Source: VGBV01 sp963813725 (lineage in GTDB: Bacteria; Actinomycetota; Thermoleophilia; Solirubrobacterales; 70-9). Taken from it: 64,000 bases of DNA. Of this stretch, positions 55,373-63,813 are shown piece by piece. The notes beneath the pieces were generated by a model that ran no database searches, was not told where the DNA came from, and saw only the letters and a program-made list of their open reading frames with translations. Position 1 is the stretch's first letter; every line of letters begins with the position of its first letter. A program made the translations under genes and the position numbers. Where the stretch lies: NCBI GenBank assembly GCA_963813725.1, contig CAWFAI010000013.1, positions 346,594-410,593 on the forward strand, in the 5' to 3' direction.

Positions 55373-56250
55373 CAGGTCCCCTCCTCGTAGTCGTAGAAGC
55401 CACGGCCGCTCTTGCGCCCGTGGTGGCCCGAGACCACCATCCTCTTCAGCAGCGGCGGCGGGGCGTACTCGGGGCGCTTGAACTCCTCGTAGAGAGAGTC
55501 GCAGACGGCATAGAGCACGTCGAGGCCGATGAAGTCGGCCAGCTCCAGCGGGCCCATCGGGTGACCGCAGCCGAGCTTCATGCCCTGGTCGATGTCCTCG
55601 GCCGAGGCGAATCCCTCCTCGTACATCCTCACCCCCGCCATCAGGTAGGGGACCAGCAGCATGTTGACGATGAAGCCCGAGCGGTCCTTGGTGCGGATCG
55701 CGGTCTTGCCGATGCGCTCGGCGAAGGCACCGGCGCGCTCGAACGTCTCCTCGCTGGTCTCGATCCCCACCACCAGCTCCACCAGCTTCATCACCTGGGC
55801 GGGGCTGAAGAAGTGCATTCCCAGCACCCGGTCACGCCGCTCGGTCCAGGAGGCGAGCTGCGCGATCGGGATCGAGGAGGTGTTCGACGCGATCATCGCC
55901 TCGGGCGCGAGCAGCTCGTCCAGGCGCTGGAAGACCCGGCCCTTCACCTGCGCGTCCTCGACCACCGCCTCGATCGCCAGCTCGCAGGCCTCCAGCTCGC
56001 CGAACTCGGTGGTCCAGGTGATGCGCGCCGTCAGCGCCTCGGCCTCGGCGGCCTCGAGCTTGCCGCCCGCGATGGCCCGCTCGACCGATGCCGCGATGCG
56101 CCCTTTGGAGCGGTCCAGCGGCTCGGGCTCGGGCTCGTGGATCAGGACCTCGACGCCGGCGCGGGCCGCGGACTCGGCGATGCCCGAGCCCATGAAGCCG
56201 CCGCCGACGATGCCGACCCTGTCGATGGTCTCTGCGCCGCTCGCCGCCAT
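55372..56250 (-). CDS. 3-hydroxyacyl-CoA (3-hydroxybutyryl-CoA) dehydrogenase
   Basis: 292 residues with the full family layout: Rossmann VGIVGGGFMGSGIAESAARAG, ELAIEAVVEDAQVKGRVFQRL, IASNTSSIPIAQLASW, catalytic His in LGMHFFSPAQVMKLVELV, SGFIVNMLLVPYLMAGVRMYEE, GCGHPMGPLELADFIGLDV, and the C-terminal HHGRKSGRGFYDY. Oxidises (S)-3-hydroxyacyl-CoA with NAD. ATG 56250. It is flanked by an acyl-CoA synthetase and an amine oxidase on the same strand, so may handle a CoA ester derived from amine catabolism; this is context only. Confidence 0.93.
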   Translation of the reverse strand: MAASGAETIDRVGIVGGGFMGSGIAESAARAGVEVLIHEPEPEPLDRSKGRIAASVERAIAGGKLEAAEAEALTARITWTTEFGELEACELAIEAVVEDAQVKGRVFQRLDELLAPEAMIASNTSSIPIAQLASWTERRDRVLGMHFFSPAQVMKLVELVVGIETSEETFERAGAFAERIGKTAIRTKDRSGFIVNMLLVPYLMAGVRMYEEGFASAEDIDQGMKLGCGHPMGPLELADFIGLDVLYAVCDSLYEEFKRPEYAPPPLLKRMVVSGHHGRKSGRGFYDYEEGT

Positions 56251-56255
56251 GGGAC

Positions 56256-58367
56256 CTAGGCCGCCTCGGCCCGTGCGGCCTCGGCCGAGCGCCGGATGAC
56301 GGCGTCGACCGCGATGGCGCCCTCGGCGTTCACGAAGACGGGGTTCAGCTCGATCAGGTCGAGGTCGGCGTCCAGCAGCAGCGAGCCCGCGGCCGAGGCG
56401 GCGCGCGCCGCCGCCTCGACGTCGAGCGCCTGGCGGCCGCGGGCGCCCGTCAGCAGCGGCGCCCCGCGCAGGGAGCGGATCGCCCTCTCGACCCGCTCCG
56501 GCGAGGCGGGCAGGGGGATCACCGCGACGTCGTCCAGGATCTCGGTCCAGACGCCTCCCAGGCCGATCACGAGCGATGGCACGATGCCCTCGCGTTGCGC
56601 CGCCACCAGCAGCTCGACCTCGGTCGCTGCCATCTCCTCGACGAGCACGCGGCCTTCCCCTTTCGCCCCATGGGCCGCCGGCACCTCGATCGACGCCAGC
56701 CACTCGAACGCCTCGCGGACCTCCTGCTCGGAGTACAGCGCCAGCATCAGCGCGCCGGCCTCGGTCTTGTGCAGCAGGCCCGGCGCCGAGAGCTTCAGCG
56801 CCACCGGCGCCTGCAGCTCGCCGAGCGCGGCCACGGCCGCGTCGGCGTCCTGGGCGACGATCCCGCGGGGGACCTCGATCCCGGCTTCGGCCAGCAGCTC
56901 CTTGGCCTCGGCCTCATCCAGCCATTCGCCCGCCGCTGGCGAGTGCCCGGCGGCGGCGGCCGCAGCGATCTCGCGCATGCGGGCGGGCTCGCCTGGGGGT
57001 CGCCTCAGCGCCGCCGCCACGGCGAGCGCGGTGTGGATGCCCGCCAGGGGTGCCGCGCCGCGGGCGGCGAACTGGCGGCAGGCGTCGTCGTCGATCAGGT
57101 CGGGGAGGGTGGAGCTGACCAACATCGAGGCGTCGGTCACCTCGGCGCCCGCGATCATTCCGGCGCGCACGTCGTCCCAGCTGTCGGCGCCGGGGCCGAA
57201 CAGGTTCTGCGGCTGGTCGTAGAGCACAAGCAGCTGCTCGATCCCGGGGTCCGCTCCGACAACGCGGATGATGTCGCGGAGCCTCTCGACGTCGCCCCAG
57301 ATCAGGGCCGTGTAGTCGAGCGGGTTGGCGATGGTGGCCTCGGCGGGGAGCAGCTTCTCGAGCTCGCCGCGCGTTTTCTCAGATAGCGGGGGCAACGGCA
57401 CGCCCAGGCGCTCGGCCTCGTCGCCGGCGATGCCCGAATCCCCGCCCGAGCAGGTGAGCACGGCCAGCCCGGCGCCGGGCCGGACCCGCGCCCGCGGCTC
57501 GGCCATCGCCTTGGCCAGCTCCAGCATCTCGTGCGGGTCTCCCGCCCAGGCGGCCCCGGCCTCCTCGACCAGGGCACGGAAGACGCGCTGGTCGCCGGCC
57601 ACGGCAGCGGTATGGGCGGCCGCCGCGGCCGCACCGGCCTCCGAGGAGCCCACCTTGAGCACAGAGACCCCGATGCCTGCGTCGGAGCAGGCGGCCAGGG
57701 CCTCGGCCATCCGCGGCCCGTCGCCGTCGCCCTCGAGGAACATCGCCACCGAGCGCACCTCATCCGAGCCCGCAAGGGCCAGCAGCCAGTCGCTCGCGTC
57801 CATCACGGCCTGGTTCCCGGTTGAGACCACCGTGTGGAAGCGCAGCCCGCGGCGGGTGCCGAGGGCGTTGACCGCGACGTTGCCGCTCTGCGAGATCATC
57901 GCCACCGGGCCGGGCTCGAACGGCTGGAGCGCGTCGCCCCACATCGGCGCCCGCGCGCCGACGGCGATGATCCCGTTGCCGTTCGGCCCGCAGAGGGGCA
58001 GGTCGTGGCGCAGCGCCGCCTCGCGCAGGCGCTCCTGCAGCGCCCTCCCCGCCTCGATCTCGGCGAAGCCGGCCGAGATCACGATCGCGCCGCCGCAGCC
58101 GCTGGCGCCGGCCTGCTCGACGGCGTCGGGTACGCCCGGGGCGGGGATGGCCACCACGACCGCGTCGGCGGGCTCGGGCAGCTCGGCGACCGAGGGGAAG
58201 CAGGCCCGCCCGTGGACCTCGGCGCGCCTGGGGTTGACGCCCCAGACCTCGCCGGGAAAGGCGCTCGCCTCGAGATTCCGCAGCACCAGGTCGGCGTAGG
58301 AGCCCTCGCGGTCGCTGGCGCCGACGACCGCTATCGAGCGGGGCGCGAGCAGGCGGGCGGGGTCCAT
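56256..58367 (-). CDS. ADP-forming acyl-CoA synthetase / acyl-CoA ligase-like protein
   Basis: 703 residues with domains in one chain: CoA-binding (RSIAVVGASDREGSYADLVLRNL, AVVVAIPAPGVPDAVEQAG), succinyl-CoA-ligase-like (VAMISQSGNVAVNALGTRRGL, VVSTGNQAVMDASDWLLAL, LAVLTCSGGDSGIAGDEAER), then ATP-grasp (LLAEAGIEVPRGIVAQ, APVALKLSAPGLLHKTEAGALML, EVELLVAAQREGIVPSLVIGLGG, LDLIELNPVFVNAEGA). The phosphorylatable His typical of ADP-forming acetate-CoA ligase could not be placed (HTVVSTGNQ is a candidate region). Likely activates a short acid to its CoA ester. Confidence 0.87.
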   Translation of the reverse strand: MDPARLLAPRSIAVVGASDREGSYADLVLRNLEASAFPGEVWGVNPRRAEVHGRACFPSVAELPEPADAVVVAIPAPGVPDAVEQAGASGCGGAIVISAGFAEIEAGRALQERLREAALRHDLPLCGPNGNGIIAVGARAPMWGDALQPFEPGPVAMISQSGNVAVNALGTRRGLRFHTVVSTGNQAVMDASDWLLALAGSDEVRSVAMFLEGDGDGPRMAEALAACSDAGIGVSVLKVGSSEAGAAAAAAHTAAVAGDQRVFRALVEEAGAAWAGDPHEMLELAKAMAEPRARVRPGAGLAVLTCSGGDSGIAGDEAERLGVPLPPLSEKTRGELEKLLPAEATIANPLDYTALIWGDVERLRDIIRVVGADPGIEQLLVLYDQPQNLFGPGADSWDDVRAGMIAGAEVTDASMLVSSTLPDLIDDDACRQFAARGAAPLAGIHTALAVAAALRRPPGEPARMREIAAAAAAGHSPAAGEWLDEAEAKELLAEAGIEVPRGIVAQDADAAVAALGELQAPVALKLSAPGLLHKTEAGALMLALYSEQEVREAFEWLASIEVPAAHGAKGEGRVLVEEMAATEVELLVAAQREGIVPSLVIGLGGVWTEILDDVAVIPLPASPERVERAIRSLRGAPLLTGARGRQALDVEAAARAASAAGSLLLDADLDLIELNPVFVNAEGAIAVDAVIRRSAEAARAEAA

Positions 58368-58389
58368 GGCAGCGCGGTGTCCGCTCGCC

Positions 58390-59628
58390 CTAGTGCAGCA
58401 TCCGCTCGACCCCGCGGCGCTCCAGGCCGCGCGCGACGACCAGTCGCTGGATCTCGCTGGTGCCCTCCCAGATGCGGTCGACGCGCAGCTCGCGCAGCAG
58501 CCGTTCGGCCGCGTACTGGCGCATGTAGCCGCGGCCGCCGAACGCCTGCACCGCGCGGTCGGCGCAGCGGCATGCGGCCTCGCTCACGAACAGCTTCGCC
58601 ATCGAGGCCTTGCCGTGCACGACCTTGAGGTCGGTTCCGGCGTCCGCCAGCACGGCCACCTGGTAGGTGAGCAGCCGCCCGGCCGCGGCGTCGGCGGCCG
58701 AGTCGGCCAGCGGGAAGCTGACGCCCTGGTAGTCCCAGATGCGGTTGCCGCCCTGGATGCGGTTGGTGGACCACTCGACGGACTCCTCGAGCAGCCGCCA
58801 CATCGCGCCGCAGCCGCGGGCCGCGATCCCCAGGCGCTCCTCGAGAAACCAGGCGCGCTGCATCTCCTCGCCCTCGCCCACGCCCTGGACCACGGCGTCT
58901 TCTGGGACCTCGACGTCGGTGAACCGGATCGTCGGGTGGCCCTCGGGATAGTGGTGGGTGAACTGGGGGTCATCGACGATCTCCACGCCGGGCGTGTCGA
59001 CGTCGACGAGGAACAGCGTCGGCAGCCTCGCCTCACCGTCGATGACGTTGGCCATCACGATCAGCACGTCGGCGATGTCGCCGGAGGTGACGAACCACTT
59101 CTCCCCGTTGATCCGAAACCCGCCGTCGGTGCGCTCCGCCGTCGTGGCGATGCCCGAGGGGTCAGAGCCGGCCTCGGCCTCGGTGACCGCGTAGGCGTCC
59201 TTCATCTTGCCGGCTATGAGGGGGCGCAGGTACCTCTCGGCCTGCTCGGACGAGGCGTTGTGGAAGACGTTGTAGGCGTTGGGGACGTGCCAGTAGATGC
59301 CGTTGGTCGAGCGGCCGTACTGCTCCTCGACCACCACCCAGTCCAGCAGCGACCAGCCCTGGCCGCCGTACTCGGTCGAATGCTGGCCGCCGTTCAGCCC
59401 GGCATCGATCCCGGCCTGCTTGACGGCGTCGATCTTCTCCTGGGGCAGGCGCCCGTAGAGTCGCTCCGCCTCCTGCTCGAGCGGGATCACGTGCTCGTCT
59501 ACGAACGTGCGGGCCCGCTCCTGCAGCTCCCTGGTCTCGGGCGGCAGCTCTAGCGGCAGGCTCAGCTCCTGCACGCCCGGACGCGAAGCGGAGGACGTGC
59601 TTTGAGTGGCCTCAGCGATGGTGTTCAT
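58390..59628 (-). CDS. Acyl-CoA dehydrogenase
   Basis: 412-residue FAD acyl-CoA dehydrogenase: ERARTFVDEHVIPLEQEAERL, HSTEYGGQGWSLLDWVVVEEQYG, AYAVTEAEAGSDPSGIATTAE, GEKWFVTSGDIADVLIVMANV, AFGGRGYMRQYAAERLLRELRVDRIWEGTSEIQRL with the catalytic Glu in EGTSEIQ. Forms an enoyl-CoA, upstream of the 3-hydroxyacyl-CoA dehydrogenase. The N-terminal ~20 residues contain the dispersed repeat core, translated as SSASRPG. ATG 59628 overlaps the preceding stop (ATGA). Confidence 0.93.
   Translation of the reverse strand: MNTIAEATQSTSSASRPGVQELSLPLELPPETRELQERARTFVDEHVIPLEQEAERLYGRLPQEKIDAVKQAGIDAGLNGGQHSTEYGGQGWSLLDWVVVEEQYGRSTNGIYWHVPNAYNVFHNASSEQAERYLRPLIAGKMKDAYAVTEAEAGSDPSGIATTAERTDGGFRINGEKWFVTSGDIADVLIVMANVIDGEARLPTLFLVDVDTPGVEIVDDPQFTHHYPEGHPTIRFTDVEVPEDAVVQGVGEGEEMQRAWFLEERLGIAARGCGAMWRLLEESVEWSTNRIQGGNRIWDYQGVSFPLADSAADAAAGRLLTYQVAVLADAGTDLKVVHGKASMAKLFVSEAACRCADRAVQAFGGRGYMRQYAAERLLRELRVDRIWEGTSEIQRLVVARGLERRGVERMLH
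59571..59600 (+). repeat. Dispersed hairpin repeat, copy 5, inside a coding sequence
   Basis: GCACG (59571-59575), exact core CCCGGACGCGAAGCGGAGGA (59576-59595), CGTGC (59596-59600). It lies in the first codons of the acyl-CoA dehydrogenase and is read as SSASRPG in the gene's frame. Its arms differ from those of every other copy yet remain complementary. Confidence 0.75.
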
Positions 59629-60017
59629 GGGCGGTCCTCATCCTTTCTGCTCTGGGCCCAGACACGTCGCATCAGCTCGGCCTCACGGTTTCCCGCGGGC
59701 GAGCGGACGCGGCCCGGCAGCCCCTGTTCCAGTGCGTGGTGGTTCTCGATCACGTCAAACAGCACGTCCCGGGCCTCGGCCAGCTGCGGGTCGCCATCGA
59801 CCTCGGGGCGCTCCGCCAGCTCCAGGCCCTCGTCCAGCCAGGCCAGCCACAGCTTCCTCTTGCCGCGCAGGACGAGGCCCTCGGCGCGCTCGCGCTCGGC
59901 CTCCACCTCCGCGGCGCTCGCAGGGCCACCGGCCCGCAGAGCCGCGATCGCGGCGGGCAGGTCCCGTTCCGGCTCAGGGGTGAGCGACAGCCACGCCTCA
60001 CGTGTACTGCTCGACAT
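59625..60017 (-). CDS. Hypothetical soluble helical protein
   Basis: 130 residues, mainly helical and charged: LSLTPEPERDLPAAIAALRAGG, EVEAERERAEGLVLRGKRKLWLAWLDEGLELAERP, EARDVLFDVIENHHALEQGLPG, NREAELMRRVWAQS. No motif I can assign. ATG 60017 faces the divergent promoter/operator at 60046-60074, and the stop overlaps the acyl-CoA dehydrogenase start, so it heads the operon of fatty-acyl-type enzymes. It could be a small adaptor or sensor for that operon. Confidence 0.55.
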   Translation of the reverse strand: MSSSTREAWLSLTPEPERDLPAAIAALRAGGPASAAEVEAERERAEGLVLRGKRKLWLAWLDEGLELAERPEVDGDPQLAEARDVLFDVIENHHALEQGLPGRVRSPAGNREAELMRRVWAQSRKDEDRP

Positions 60018-60045
60018 GGCGTCACAGTAGCAGATATTGTTGCAC

Positions 60046-60074
60046 TTGACTACAAAGTCAATCCAGGCTAGAAT
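60046..60074. promoter_or_regulatory. Strong sigma-70 promoter overlapping a palindromic operator, divergent genes
   Basis: Plus strand: TTGACT (60046-60051), 17-nt spacer, TAGAAT (60069-60074), close to consensus, 30 nt before the Rieske oxygenase GTG. The -35 box is one half of a perfect palindrome TTGACT-ACAA-AGTCAA (60046-60061). Its other half gives TTGACT on the minus strand, 17-18 nt from an AATATC/ATATCT box facing the hypothetical gene. A repressor such as one of the TetR proteins encoded just downstream could control both directions. Confidence 0.65.
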
Positions 60075-60104
60075 GCCCCCTCGACGACGACCGAGGGAGA
60101 AGCC

Positions 60105-61304
60105 GTGAGCGAGCCGACCGCGACCGAGACCAGCGCGCCCGAGAAGGGCGCCGCCGAGGCGCCCGCGGGTGCCGCCGCGACCGAGAAGCCGACGGGCAAG
60201 GGCGAGGGCCCCCGCCACGTGGGCCGGGCGCTCGAGCCCCGCTACTACCTGGGCGAGGACGCCCTCGCGCGCGAGATGGACACCGTCTTCGCGCGGAGCT
60301 GGCAGTACGCCGGCCACGTCGGCGAGCTGGCCGAGCCCAACACCTACATCACCACCCGGGCCGGCGATCAGCCCGTGCTCGTGGTCCGCACCGAGGACGG
60401 CGAGCTGCGCGCCTACCGCAACGTCTGCCGCCACCGCGGATCGGAGCTGCTGACCGGCGACGGCAAGTGCAAGCGGGCGATCCGCTGTCGCTACCACGGC
60501 TGGACCTACGACTCGACCGACGGCCGCCTGATGGGGGTGCCCGAGCACCGCAACTACGCCGAGCTCGACAAGTCCAAGCTGGGCCTGATGCCTGCCCGGG
60601 TCGAGACGCTGGCCGGGTTCGTGTTCGTCAACCTCGATCTCGACGCCAGGCCGCTGTCGGAGGTCACCGCCGGGCTGGGCGACCGGCTGCAGCGCTATCG
60701 GATCGCCGACCTTGTCCCCTTCGGGACGAAGGGCTCGGGAGGCAGCCAGCCGGCCAACTGGAAGATCGTGGTCGAGAACTACCTCGAGGGCTACCACGTC
60801 CCGATCGCCCACCCGGGGCTGATGCGCCTGTACGACTACCAGCGCTATTCGGCCGAGATCCACGAGCACTGGGCCTGGTTCGAGGCGCCCCTGCGCGAGA
60901 CGCCGTCGGCCAACCGGATGGAGCGCCTCTACCAGCGGCTGGCGAAGCCCATGACGGGCCTCGACGAGGCCGACCGCACCGTGTGGCGCTACATCGTCAT
61001 CTATCCCAACACCGCGATCGACCTGTACCCCGACCAGGTCAACGTCTGGCAGATCCGTCCGGGGGGGCCCGACTCGACCGACGACCACTGGGCCTGCTTC
61101 CGGGAGGCCAACCCGGGGCCGGTCACGCGCGTGGTCCAGCGCATCAACCAGCGCTTCAACACCGAGGTCCTGGACGAGGACGTCGACCTGGTGAGCGCGG
61201 TTCAGACGGGAATCCGCACCCATGGCTATTCCCCCGGCCCGTTGTCGGCGCGCGAGGCGGGCGTCGGCTGGTTCGCGGATCGCATCCGCGCCGATGTGGG
61301 TTGA
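60105..61304 (+). CDS. Rieske-type aromatic-ring-hydroxylating oxygenase alpha subunit
   Basis: 399-residue non-haem iron oxygenase. A ~38-residue Ala/Glu/Pro/Lys-rich leader precedes the Rieske domain, whose ligands are in NVCRHRGSELL and IRCRYHGWTYD (C-x-H ... C-x2-H). The mononuclear Fe site is in NYLEGYHVPIAHPGL (2-His) with a C-terminal acid. Such alpha subunits also include carnitine/choline-type and phenylpropionate-type oxygenases; substrate unknown. No ferredoxin/reductase gene is in view. It has a strong divergent promoter and is followed by two TetR regulators and a second polyamine-binding protein. Confidence 0.9.
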   Translation: MSEPTATETSAPEKGAAEAPAGAAATEKPTGKGEGPRHVGRALEPRYYLGEDALAREMDTVFARSWQYAGHVGELAEPNTYITTRAGDQPVLVVRTEDGELRAYRNVCRHRGSELLTGDGKCKRAIRCRYHGWTYDSTDGRLMGVPEHRNYAELDKSKLGLMPARVETLAGFVFVNLDLDARPLSEVTAGLGDRLQRYRIADLVPFGTKGSGGSQPANWKIVVENYLEGYHVPIAHPGLMRLYDYQRYSAEIHEHWAWFEAPLRETPSANRMERLYQRLAKPMTGLDEADRTVWRYIVIYPNTAIDLYPDQVNVWQIRPGGPDSTDDHWACFREANPGPVTRVVQRINQRFNTEVLDEDVDLVSAVQTGIRTHGYSPGPLSAREAGVGWFADRIRADVG

Positions 61305-61352
61305 GGGCGCCGGGCTGAGGGCTGAGGAAGCCGGGTTGAGGAGCCGAGGACG

Positions 61353-61994
61353 ATGAGCGCCGAACGGACCCGGGTGCGCATCCTCGCGGCCGCCGCCGAG
61401 CTGATCTCCGAGGAGGGCATCGACGAGGTCCGCATCGCGCGCGTCGCCAACCGGGCTGGGGTCTCGACCTCGCTCGTCCACCACTACTTCTCCACCCGCG
61501 AGGAGCTGCTGGCCGACGCGCTGATGCTGGCTTTCGACCTCGCCGCGGAGGAGCGCTTCGGCGCCGAGCCCCCGCGGCTGGACGGAGCCGGGCGCTCGCA
61601 CACCGAGACGCTCGCCCTCGCGATCGAGGAGTGTCTGCCCGAGCTGGGACCGAACGAGCGCGAGTGGGTGCTGTGGGTGGAGCTGTGGCTGCGGGCGGCG
61701 CGCGACCCCGAGCTGCGCCCGGTGGCGGCGCGCCTTTACGAGCGCTATCACGAGTGGATGGCCGAGCTGATCCGCGCCGGCACCGACGCCGGCGAGTTCC
61801 ACTGCGACGACCCCGAGCGCGTCGCCGACCTGGCCCTCGGCCTCTTCGACGGCCTCGGCCTGCGCGCGCTGCTGGAGGATCCCGAGATGGATCTGGCCCG
61901 GGCGCGCGAGCTGATCGCCGAGACTCTTGCGGCCGAGCTGGGTTTGGAGGCCGATGACCTCAACATCGTTGACATGGGGGCCGCGCAGCGATAG
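61353..61994 (+). CDS. TetR-family transcriptional regulator 1
   Basis: 213 residues. The N-terminal HTH reads RVRILAAAAELISEEGIDEVRIARVANRAGVSTSLVHHYFSTREELL; the rest is an all-helical ligand domain with WVLWVELWLRAARDPELRPVAARLYERYHEWM. Alone or with the next gene it is a candidate for binding the palindrome at 60046-60061. Ligand unknown. Start chosen at ATG 61353 after GAGGA; the gap to the upstream oxygenase gene is 48 nt. Confidence 0.9.
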   Translation: MSAERTRVRILAAAAELISEEGIDEVRIARVANRAGVSTSLVHHYFSTREELLADALMLAFDLAAEERFGAEPPRLDGAGRSHTETLALAIEECLPELGPNEREWVLWVELWLRAARDPELRPVAARLYERYHEWMAELIRAGTDAGEFHCDDPERVADLALGLFDGLGLRALLEDPEMDLARARELIAETLAAELGLEADDLNIVDMGAAQR

Positions 61995-62049
61995 GTTGAC
62001 TCCGCGTTCAGCTTTCGCTGGGCGCGCAAGGAGAGGAGTGGGTCAGGGA

Positions 62050-62688
62050 ATGAGTCCCCGGCCGCAGATCGAGCACATCCGCAAGCCGCAGCTGCTGGCG
62101 GCGGCCGCCGAGGTGATCGCCGAGCGCGGGATCGCCGCCACCCGGATCTCCGACGTCGCCGAGCGCGCCGGCACCAGCAGCCCGGCCGTCCTCTACTGGT
62201 TCGGGTCCAAGGAGGAGCTGCTCTCCGAGGCCCTGACCTGGGAGGAGGACCGCTTCTACGCCGACCTCACCGGGCGGCTGGCAGAGGGCCTGTCGCCCTC
62301 AGAGCGCCTGGCGCTGCTGATCGAGGCCTCCAGCGTCGGCGGCGAGTGGATGCTGTGGATGGAGTTCTGGGCGCGCGCCCTGCGCGACCCCGGTGTGGCC
62401 GACACACGGGTGAAGCTCGACCGGCGCTGGCGCGGGGCGATCGGCGAGATCATCGAGGAGGGCGAGGACTCCGGGGAGTTCGGCGACTGCGACGCGGGCG
62501 AGGTGGCGGCGACGCTCGCCGCACTGCTCGACGGCCTCGCCGTGCAGGTAAGTCTCAATGACCCCGAGATGCCGCCCGAGCGGATGATGGCGATCGCCCG
62601 GCGGGTGGCCGAGTCCGAGCTCGGAGCCGAGTTGCCCGAGGCGCCCGAGGTGGGCGACGCCGAGTCGGCCGAGGCGGTGGCCGCATGA
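62050..62688 (+). CDS. TetR-family transcriptional regulator 2
   Basis: 212 residues. HTH: PQLLAAAAEVIAERGIAATRISDVAERAGTSSPAVLYWFGSKEELL. The ligand domain has WMLWMEFWARALRDPGVADTRVKLDRRW, the same arrangement as the preceding TetR, so the pair probably arose by duplication. ATG 62050. Its 3' end overlaps the second PotD-like gene (ATGA), so regulator and transport gene are translated together. Confidence 0.9.
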   Translation: MSPRPQIEHIRKPQLLAAAAEVIAERGIAATRISDVAERAGTSSPAVLYWFGSKEELLSEALTWEEDRFYADLTGRLAEGLSPSERLALLIEASSVGGEWMLWMEFWARALRDPGVADTRVKLDRRWRGAIGEIIEEGEDSGEFGDCDAGEVAATLAALLDGLAVQVSLNDPEMPPERMMAIARRVAESELGAELPEAPEVGDAESAEAVAA

Positions 62689-63797
62689 GCATCGAGCGCG
62701 GACGCATCAACCGGCGCGAGCTGCTGGCCGCGGGCGCCGGGGCCGGGCTGGCCTACTACGGCCTCGGCTGCACGGTCAGCCGCTCGGTCGATCGCTCGGC
62801 CGAGGGCCAGATCATCAAGCCCGAGATCGATGGCGACCTGCTGATCTACAACTGGGCGCAGTACATGGACCCGGCGCTGAAGAAGGAGTTCGGCGAGAAG
62901 TACGGGGTCGAGGTCAACGAGGTCAACTTCGACAACCTCGAGGCGATGGTGATCAAGCTGCGCTCCGGGGCCCAGTACGACCTCATCTTCCCCAGCGCCG
63001 AGTACGTGCTCAGGCTCCGCAACGAGGGGCTGCTGGCCCAGTTCGACCGCGCGCTGCTGAAGCACGAGGGCAACCTCGCGGCCTTCTACGACAGCCCCTG
63101 GTACGACCCCAACTCCGAGTTCTCGGTCCCCTACACCTACTACACGACCGGGATCTGCTGGCGCGACGACGTCGTCAAGGACATGACCGGCTCCTGGAAC
63201 GACCTCAGCAACCCCGACGGCGCTGGCCGCATGTTCATCCTCGACGACTTCCAGGAGGCGATCGGCGAGGCCAACCTGCTCAACGGCTTCTACCTCAACA
63301 CCGAGGAGCCCGACGAGCTCGAGACCTCCAAGGAGACGCTGCTGGAGCAGAAGGAGAACGCGCGCGGCTTCTCCACCAACTCCGTCCAGAACCTGGTCAG
63401 CGGGCAGGCCGTCCTGCATCAGGCCTGGAACGGCGACATCACCAACGTGCGAAACCAGGTCGACGACCCCGAGCTCTATCGGTACGAGACCTGCAAGGAG
63501 GGCGTCCCGGTCGGCAGCGACACGATGTCGATCCCGATCAACGCCCGCTCGCCCGGCACGGCGATGATGTTCATGGACTGGATCATCTCCCCCGAGGCCT
63601 CGGCGAGGAACGTCGCCTGGAACGGCTACCCGCAGCCGTGTGACGGGGCCAAGGAGGAGTTCGCCAAGCTGGTCAAGGACGAGCCCTCGATCGACGTCAA
63701 CATCGACGAGATCGCGAACGGCGAGGAGTACAGGCTGGACGACCCTGAGGCCCGCCAGCTCTGGACCGAGACCTTCACCGAGGTGAAGGCCAGCTAG
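62685..63797 (+). CDS. Second PotD-like polyamine/amine-binding protein
   Basis: 370-residue extracellular solute-binding protein. A twin-Arg signal (INRRELLAAGAGAGLAYYGLGC) suggests Tat export, possibly lipid-anchored, though the lipobox is not canonical. Conserved: DLLIYNWAQYMDPALKKEFGEKYG, YDLIFPSAEYVLRLRNEGLL, FSVPYTYYTTGICWRDDVV, GRMFILDDFQEAIGEANLLNG, AVLHQAWNGDITNV and PVGSDTMSIPINARSP. Unlike potD at 42879 its reading frame is intact. It precedes a permease gene, so a complete second ABC system likely continues past 64000. Confidence 0.9.
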   Translation: MSIERGRINRRELLAAGAGAGLAYYGLGCTVSRSVDRSAEGQIIKPEIDGDLLIYNWAQYMDPALKKEFGEKYGVEVNEVNFDNLEAMVIKLRSGAQYDLIFPSAEYVLRLRNEGLLAQFDRALLKHEGNLAAFYDSPWYDPNSEFSVPYTYYTTGICWRDDVVKDMTGSWNDLSNPDGAGRMFILDDFQEAIGEANLLNGFYLNTEEPDELETSKETLLEQKENARGFSTNSVQNLVSGQAVLHQAWNGDITNVRNQVDDPELYRYETCKEGVPVGSDTMSIPINARSPGTAMMFMDWIISPEASARNVAWNGYPQPCDGAKEEFAKLVKDEPSIDVNIDEIANGEEYRLDDPEARQLWTETFTEVKAS

Positions 63798-63813
63798 CCG
63801 GTGGGCGCTGTTC

